From Schoenoplectus triqueter (taxonomy: Eukaryota > Streptophyta > Magnoliopsida > Poales > Cyperaceae), in assembly GCA_964058805.1 (NCBI GenBank), contig CAXKVV010000040.1, forward strand, positions 496,001 through 560,000: a stretch of DNA of 64,000 nucleotides, given 5' to 3'. Under the pieces are notes generated by a model. That model ran no database searches. It had not been told where the DNA came from and worked only from the letters and a program-made list of their open reading frames with translations. Position numbers and translations under genes: made by a program. Below are positions 57,319-64,000 of the stretch, piece after piece (within the stretch, counting starts at the first letter, position 1; every line of letters begins with the position of its first letter).

Positions 57319-58520
57319 ACAAGGATAAATGTTAAGATGTTTTTGAGAGAGAAATGCCTTTGAAGAAGCACCGATTTTATATTTATATAGTTTAATTGGA
57401 CAGGAGATGAGTTAAGTTGTGATTTGGTTTTAAATATTATTGTAGAGGTACCTTTCCCATCATCTTTATTGCATGCCCCTCTAAGTTGGCGATATATGCT
57501 CATAAGATTTGGACTTCACAAAATTGTTTATGCTTATTGCTCTTGTTAGTCAATTTGTAGTAAAAATAAGTCTTAGGTCTCCATTTAAACTGATTCTAAA
57601 GTGGTCCCCTTCGCGCTGTGCTCCTTTTGAGTTTCAATGAAGATGATGCAATCGTTTGTTGATCTTAAACCTTCCTGTGCTGACTTTGTCATATGCTTCT
57701 GTATGTTCTAAACATCAACCATTTACTGTTGTATCATGATGCAGCTTGTTTCTGTTAGGTCAAGACTGAAGACAATTCTTTGTCTGTTTAGAAAATGTAA
57801 AATTACTATTATCTGATGTGATTAACAAGACCTTTGGATTTTGTTTGTGCTGAGGAACAAATTAATTTCTTTTTATTTTTCATGGTGGCCAAATTCATTT
57901 TGCATTATAGAATCCACAACACTTGCACTGATAGTCGTGCTGGAGAGAAGGCCACATCAACCAGGTTGCTGGCTCATAAACTGATGATGAGCAGTTTAAC
58001 AGATGCATGAGTTGTAGTCTCTGCATCCCCTCCCAAAGTAGAGTATTGCTTGGGTATAAGCAGTTTACCAAATGCATGAGTAGTAGTCTGTGCATCACCT
58101 CCCAAAGTATGAGCTGCTGGGATACGGTCCTGCTGTTTTCATTATGGCATGTTTACTCTATATAATGTTTGTATTTGATTAATAGGAAGCATGATGAACG
58201 GTAGGTAGTATACATAAGTTTGTATTCTGTTATGGAGGTTTGTTTTGGCAGTTTCAGAACACGTTGACAGTCTCTATCAAGTTTTTTTTTAAAAGAAAAG
58301 AAAGAGGGCATATATATTAGATGTAGAAAAAGTGTATCTATATATTTCATTTCAAAGAATCTGTTAATTATTGCTCTCGTACTCTCATTGTCTATGTCTG
58401 TGCCATTTTACTAATCATTATATTTTTCAAAATGGATAGAACATGAGGCATAAGAGCAGAAATCTGAAAATTGTTGAGCGCACAAATGGTTTTTCACCTA
58501 AGCAGTATAGAATTAGAGGT
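57319..58520. other. Non-coding spacer with a 69-bp-period duplication
   Basis: AGCAGTTTAACAGATGCATG (from 57990) recurs as AGCAGTTTACCAAATGCATG (from 58059). Both continue through GTAGTCT-TGCATC-CCTCCCAAAGTA, giving two tandem units of about 55 conserved bases at a 69-bp period. No gene was recognised. Confidence 0.6.
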
Positions 58521-58966
58521 TGGTAGATAAATGAGAAAAGATAAAAGAAAGGTGGATAAAAATAAGCAAATACTTTCTATTGACTCTTATAACTTTCTTG
58601 CTTACAAAACAACAGAATACAACTCTTTATATAGACTAAACATCTAAGAAGACTCTAGAAATTCGTAATAAAAATATATAATAAAAACAGAATTCTAAAC
58701 AGCACCCTTTCAGCTGACCTCTATCCACTAAAATCACCATAACTTTCTTTAGAGAACTCCAAACGACTTGAAATTTGAACCATTGGAAACTAGACTTCAA
58801 TAGCTTTCTATCCATAGGTCATACACTAAATTCCACGTCCATTTGCCCCTTCCAATACTGTCATTAATCAGCCTTAAAATTCTGCCAAAGTGCTGAAGCC
58901 AAAGAGTTTCCCTTTATTTTCTAATTTATTTAACTTTAATACTAAAATTAAGTTTATCTTTTAACA
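58521..58966 (-). repeat. 3' LTR of copia element C
   Basis: On the minus strand the LTR starts TGTTAAAAGATAAACTTAAT right after the polypurine tract AAGTTTAAGAGGAAG, carries CTATATAAAG near 58630 and ends CTACCA at 58521, giving 446 bp. The 5' LTR lies beyond the right edge, so the left border is inferred from the CA end. Confidence 0.65.
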
Positions 58967-60840
58967 CTTCCTCTTAAACTTAATTTTTTTTCATCCTTCA
59001 TGCCTAGAAGCTTCTTGAATTTTTCAAACTTCATGGTAGGCAATGATTTTGTGAAAATATCCGCCACTTGGTCTTCACTAGTTACATGTATCAACTCGAC
59101 ATTCTTCTTCTTCACTTCCTCTCGCATAAAATGAAATTTCACATCGATATGTTTGTTTCTTTCATGATGGACTGGATTTTTCGCCAACTCGATTGCCGAC
59201 TTGCTATCCAAATAAATTGGTGTAGCCACATCTTGAGTGAGATTGATCTCCTTGAGTAATCTTCTTAGCCAAATTGCATGGCACACGCATGTGTCGCCGC
59301 AACATATTCCGCCTCACATGTCGAAAGTGTCACAATCGGTTGCTTCTTTGATAGCCAAGTGAATGCTGTATCTCCCATGTAAAATGCAAAGCCGGAGGTG
59401 CTCTTTCTATCATTGATATCTCCGCCCCAATCACTATCCGAATAGCCAAAAATTACAAACTTATTAGTGGAATAACCATAAAACAAACCAAGTGATAGAG
59501 TACCTCGGATGTAACGAAGAATTCGTTTGATAGTCTTCCAATGCGTCGATCTCGGCTCCTCCATATACCGGCTTACCAACTAGACTTTTGTATAAAGTCA
59601 CATCAACTACCTTCCCTTTGTCATGCCGAGATAACTTCACACCACAATCAACCGGTGTGCTAACCGGCTTGCAATCCTCCATCTTGAATTTTTTCAAAAT
59701 TTCTTTTGCATAACCCTCTTGAGAAACAAAAATTCCTTCATCTTCTTGCTTTATCTCAAGACCAAGAAAATATGACATAAGTCCTAAATCGGTCATTTCA
59801 AACTCTTTCTTCATGGCCCTTTTGAACTCATCAATCATTGCACCGCTACTACCCATAAAAATTAAGTCATCAACATACAAAGATACAATCAACATATCTC
59901 CATTTTCAATCTTCACATATAACGCATGTTCATAAGGGCATTGCACAAAACCGTGTGATTTAAAGTATTGATCAATCCGGGTATTCCAAGCTCTAGGAGC
60001 TTGCTTCAAACCATACAAAGCATTTTTTAACTTTAAAACTTTACCTTCACCGCCTTCTTTCAAATATCCGAGAGGCTGCTCAATGTATACTTCTTCTTTC
60101 AACACACCATTAAGAAAGGCTGACTTCACATCCATTTGATAAATACGCCATTTTGATTGAACCGCAAGAGCAATTAAAAGCCGAATGGTCTCCATTCGAG
60201 CCACTGGTGCAAAAACCTCCTCATAGTCGGCACCGGCTTGTTGCTTGTAGTCATTCGCCACTAATCTTGCTTTGTACTTCTCAACTTCACCTTGAGGGCT
60301 CATCTTCTTCTTATGCACCCATTTGACACCGATTGCCTTATGACCTCTGGGAAGAGAGGTGAGCTCCCAAGTATCGTTCTTCTCGATTGCACGTATCTCA
60401 TCATCCATGGCGGCTCGCCATTTATCATCTTTAATCGCCTCTTCAAAGGATATGTTATCGCCTTGAGCCAAGAGACACACCAAATGTAACTCACTTGTCG
60501 CCTCGTACAAGTCATGGATGCTTCTTGTTTTGAGAGTTCTCATCTCATCATCCGATGAAGATGCTTCATATGGTGTAATTGGTGGCATATCTTCATCATT
60601 GTTGCATGGAATTTTCATCGGTGTGTGTATCTCATCTCTTGTCTTCTCATGACAAATCTCCATCATTGTGCTCCAATCCAACATCGCTTCTTCGTTCACC
60701 TGTACATCACGACTAATATGCATCTTTTTGTTAGTGGGATCAAAAAGTTTATATGCTTTAGACCTCTCATCATACCCAATAAAGATCAACTTTAAATTTT
60801 TATCATCCAATTTCACACGCTTTTGGTCCGGTATGTGCGC
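58954..60840 (-). pseudogene. Copia element C: reverse transcriptase and RNase H, broken
   Basis: Minus-strand frame 60816-59464 carries WELTSLPRGHKAIGVKWVHK, YEEVFAPVARMETIRLL, IYQMDVKSAFLNGVLKEEVY, KNALYGLKQAPRAW and YVDDLIFMG. After YKSLVG near 59585 a conserved stretch is missing and the frame shifts. The RNase H continues at 59579-59265 (GYSDSDWGGDINDRKSTSGF, KKQPIVTLSTCEAEY) and shifts again near 59275 to 59286-58954 (IYLDSKSAIELAKNPVHHER, DQVADIFTKSL). The element resembles the TNT1-94/RE-type group. Confidence 0.85.
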
Positions 60841-61330
60841 ATATGCTACGCTACCGAATACTTTTAAATGTGATACCGAAGGCTTAAAACCACTTCATGC
60901 CTCTTGTGGTGTTATGTTCTCCAAACTTGATGTCTTGCACCGATTTAACAAATAAACGGCACAATCTACCGCCTCCGCCCAAAACTCTTTTGGCATGTTC
61001 TTACTCTTAAGCATACTTCGAACCATGTCGAGAATGGTCCGATTCTTGCGCTCCGCGACTCCATTTTGTTGTGGCGAGTATGGCGCCATCAAGTGACGCC
61101 GAATACCATGTTCTTCACAAAAAGAGTTAAATGCGGCCGAAATAAATTCACCGCCTCGATCCGATCTCAAAACCTTGATATAAAAACCACTTTGCTTCTC
61201 AACAAAAACTTTAAATTTTTTAAAAATTGCAAAAGCCTCCGATTTTTCTTTCAAGAAATAAACCCAAGTTTTATGAGAAAAATCATCAATAAATGTTATG
61301 AAATACCGGTTTTCACCAATTTAGTTTGGC
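60841..61330 (-). pseudogene. Copia element C: integrase core with two in-frame stops
   Basis: The minus-strand frame shows FIDDFSHKTWVYFLKEKSEA, LRSDRGGEFISAAFNSFCEE and APYSPQQNGVAERKNRTILD, so the catalytic Asp and Glu contexts are present. A TAA near 61322 and a TGA at about 60896, where Trp is usual, interrupt the frame. Confidence 0.85.
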
Positions 61331-61785
61331 TTGATCGGTCCACAAATGTCGGTATGCACCAACTCGAGAGGTTTCTTTGCTCGACATTCTGTCATCTTTG
61401 GAAAACTATTTCTTGAGTGCTTGCCAATCACACACCCTTCACAAAATTTATCATGAGAATCAATTGATGGTAATCCCCGAACCATCTTCTTGCTAGCCAT
61501 TTCTTTTAGTCCTCTAAAATTCTTGTGACCAAATCTTAAATGCCACAACCATTTTTTATCTTCTACACAAACCTTTAAACATGTTGCCTCAATATTCATC
61601 AAATTCAATTTAAACATTCTATTATTGGTCATCTCAACTTGGATTATTAGCCGATTACTATTATCTCGTAAATAAAGAGATCGGTCTTTCATAAACACCG
61701 TGTAACCACGTTCCAATAATTGTCCCAAACTCAAAATATTACTCTTCATTTCTGGGACATAATAAACACTTGAGATAAACTTTTA
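61331..61785 (-). pseudogene. Copia element C: GAG-pre-integrase domain
   Basis: Minus-strand frame 61749-61321 reads MKSNILSLGQLLERGYTVFM, then LWHLRFGHKNFRGLKEMASK and FCEGCVIGKHSRNSF. The same frame continues rightward (KFISSVYYVPEM) to about 61782, where it stops at the inserted sequence. Confidence 0.85.
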
Positions 61786-63890
61786 TGTTGTAGGGATTCG
61801 GAATGCCCAAATCCCATTAATGCTCAAGCTGCGGAAAGACCGTAGAACAAAAATTTTACTTCTACTTAAGTTAGGGATTAAAGTATGTCGGATAATAACC
61901 GAGAGTTACAGACATTTAATCCTTTACAAAAGACGGTAAAATATTATTTTACTTCTAACTTAAGCTTAGGGTTAAAGTGATGTGTCGGATGATTACTGAG
62001 AGATACACACCTCTTTAAACCTTTATTGATCTACTCCATGATTGATTTCTAAAATATTAATCTACTTAACAATTAAATAGATTAACATAAGATGTTATAC
62101 CTCGCTTCCAAATTTCAATTGGAATGAAAATCGGCTTGTCTCGGAGCACCAAACGTCTGATGCCTCTGTAGGTTATCCACCAGGACTGACCAGAGAGCGG
62201 TTTATTTCTTTTGCCAAAAATACCGTAAACCGCGGTTTTTCGCAAAAACACTATGCACCCGAGAAAAAGACGAAATAGTACTATTCACGACTCGTAGTAA
62301 TTCTGTTTCACAAATGTGCAGAAATACCGCAACTTTCGTAAAAACACTATTCACCGATCCCGTGAATTCTGAAACAACCGTATACCGGGAGAGAGAAAGT
62401 AGAACTGATTTGGTGTAATTTTCTCTCTCACCCCACCCCTCTATTTATAGCCAAATTTGGGATTGCAAAATTACCAAAATACCCTTGAGGATGATGTCAT
62501 ATATGATGTCATGGATGATGTCATATATGATGTCATGGATGATGTCATGGATGATGTCATATATGATGTCATGGATGATGTCATGCATGATGTCATCTAA
62601 GGTCCAAATTTACAAGTTTGCCATTGGGCTTTTGGCCAAATTACCGAAATACCCTTGGGCTTTTGGATTTTGGGCTTTTCTGATTTTGGGCTTTTAATTA
62701 TTAATTAAGGCTTTAATTATTAATGGGCTTTTGGCCCATAATTCAAATCCATAATTAACATTTAAAATCCAAATCAAATATATATATAATTGTCATCTAC
62801 AATTATATTTTTCTTGGTTGTTGTTTCGGCGAATTTATACGACGTGTCCAACACGTTATAAATTCAATCTGATTTTTGCTTCTTGTCATCTCTATGACAA
62901 ATATAATTATATCATATATAATTAATTATAACCATCTTATTATTAATTATAAACAATTTATAATTAATCAATAAGATTCTCCGATTAACTCCTATACGGT
63001 GTGACCCGACAGGATCCGTGTTATGTTGGTAAATAGAGTTAAAACCCTTTTAACTTCTATAATCATAGGAGGCATCTGGCAGAATGCACTATGACCATCC
63101 AATTACACAGATGATGATGTACTGTATAATATCATGATCCAGTAAACTATTTACTTGTGTTTAATTCTTTTGTCTCATAGCTATCAGATCAGTTTCAAGG
63201 TAGGTATGTGTCATCCTTGCAAACTTAATCTTTTCTTGATCCTGAGTAAAATATCAAATATAATTACTCTTGTAATTATACTGCTAGCAGATAATCTTAC
63301 TCTATCAAGGGGCCCAGTGATGCTATAACTCATATAGAAATATGAGGGACAATAGTACTTTTGGCAAACCATCTCTTCCTCCGCATAAGTTATGTATACC
63401 GAAGAGCTACCTTTATAGTCATCTTTTACGGATAACGTTTGGTAGAAATCACACACATACATATCTTATGTAGGAAAAATGAATACCTCATACTTTAGAA
63501 TTTAATACTGAACGAAAACATTAATGACACGAACACAATTCCATTTAATGTTTCATTCGGGGTCTATCAAATACGATGTTCCTAGAACATCTATTTATGT
63601 GATTAAAATGACAACTCTTTGTCTATGGTCTGTAAAACTTGATCATCATTTAATCCACATACTAACCTGATAACGGTTAATTAGTGTTCCTGCTAATTAC
63701 CTTGGTTAGTGACTTTTAAGAGTATATTCTAAATTATGAAGTTTCACAATTCCAGTCATGAACTCGGAATGATTCATAAATTCAATAATACTCAAGGAAA
63801 CAAAACATCGTTTAAATATCTAATTCATGAACAAAGCTTTATATAACAAATTTATCGTATTATTGACTTCAAGATTATTACAAACTAACA
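61786..63890. mobile_element. LTR-like insertion of about 2.1 kb inside element C
   Basis: It lies between two halves of one coding frame and runs from TGTTGTAGGG to ACTAACA, matching the TG...CA rule. It contains a CTCTATTTATAGCC TATA-like box at about 62448-62461 and a tandem array at about 62485-62600, but no recognisable protein domain. A solo LTR of another retroelement is the simplest reading. No clean target-site duplication was visible. Confidence 0.5.
62485..62600. repeat. Tandem array of GATGTCATATAT/GATGTCATGG units
   Basis: Twelve- to 13-base ATGATGTCAT units alternate between ATATATG and GGATG spacers, giving a higher-order repeat of 24-36 bp. The Met/Ser-rich frame over it is a repeat artefact. 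Confidence 0.85.
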
Positions 63891-64000
63891 TATGTCCCAT
63901 CTTTCAACTTAATCAAAATGTTACCTTCACCTTCTACACGCACTTTGGAGGCATCACCAAAAGAAATATGGTCATTTGCTACTTCCTTCAATTCGGTGAA
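63891..64000 (-). pseudogene. Copia element C: upstream part of the GAG-pre-integrase region, continues past the window
   Basis: On the minus strand the frame reads FTELKEVANDHISFGDASKV followed by a KLKDGTY segment. This is the typical sequence immediately before the part found at 61331-61785. It shows that element C extends beyond the right edge. Confidence 0.75.

Noticed and set aside
57740..57800. Possible exon after GATGCAG (reads LVSVRSRLKTILCLF)
   Set aside because: No neighbouring exon, no family and no clear donor; the acceptor-like string is expected by chance.
62485..62697. Met/Ser-rich plus-strand frame
   Set aside because: Direct translation of the ATGATGTCAT tandem array.
1..64000. 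CRISPR arrays, operons, ribosome binding sites and rRNA genes
   Set aside because: The window is plant nuclear DNA; no such structures were seen. Apart from the SINE head no tRNA-like sequence was found by eye.

Overview
The window is a piece of an AT-rich flowering-plant nuclear genome, most likely a eudicot. The evidence is spliced genes with GT-AG introns, chloroplast transit peptides, plant-only families (LSF1, SUVH, BURP, CYP38, DYW-type PPR), many MITE-like foldback elements and Ty1/copia retroelements. The species cannot be named from the sequence alone.

Layout from left to right. 1-476 is a foldback repeat. 659-4052 (+) holds the 3' nine visible exons of LSF1, a PDZ/dual-specificity-phosphatase/CBM48 starch-metabolism protein whose first exon lies left of the window. 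4.9-6.06 kb is a run of three related foldback elements. 8493-11579 (-) is an intronless SUVH5/6-clade H3K9 methyltransferase. 11.6-18.6 kb is gene-poor, with MITEs. 18666-21066 (-) is a two-exon BURP protein of the polygalacturonase-1 beta-subunit-like group. 21.1-37.2 kb is a 16-kb gene-free block with at least eight identifiable foldback, hAT-like, MULE-like and PIF-like elements and simple repeats.

Then comes a compact gene island on the + strand: N-acetylglutamate kinase (37226-39004), the thylakoid-lumen cyclophilin CYP38 (39986-42871), the transcriptional repressor subunit Dr1/NC2-beta (44621-46359) and an intronless DYW-class PPR protein (47000-48874). A GC-rich hairpin between two G-tracts sits between CYP38 and Dr1.

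From 49.8 kb to the right edge the window is a graveyard of minus-strand Ty1/copia elements. Two are fused or nested (49838-56378) and one of these carries a coding-like segment that does not look retroviral. A small tRNA-derived SINE with target-site duplications is at 57192-57304. A third, broken copia element (58521 to beyond 64000) is interrupted by a roughly 2.1-kb LTR-like insertion.

The host genes do not form an operon or pathway. LSF1, NAGK and CYP38 act in plastids, SUVH and Dr1 act in the nucleus, the BURP protein is secreted, and the PPR protein is expected in an organelle. Exon borders were read by eye from splice consensus and remembered family alignments, so they carry errors of a few bases at most sites where AG or GT is repeated. 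Nothing here was checked against a database.
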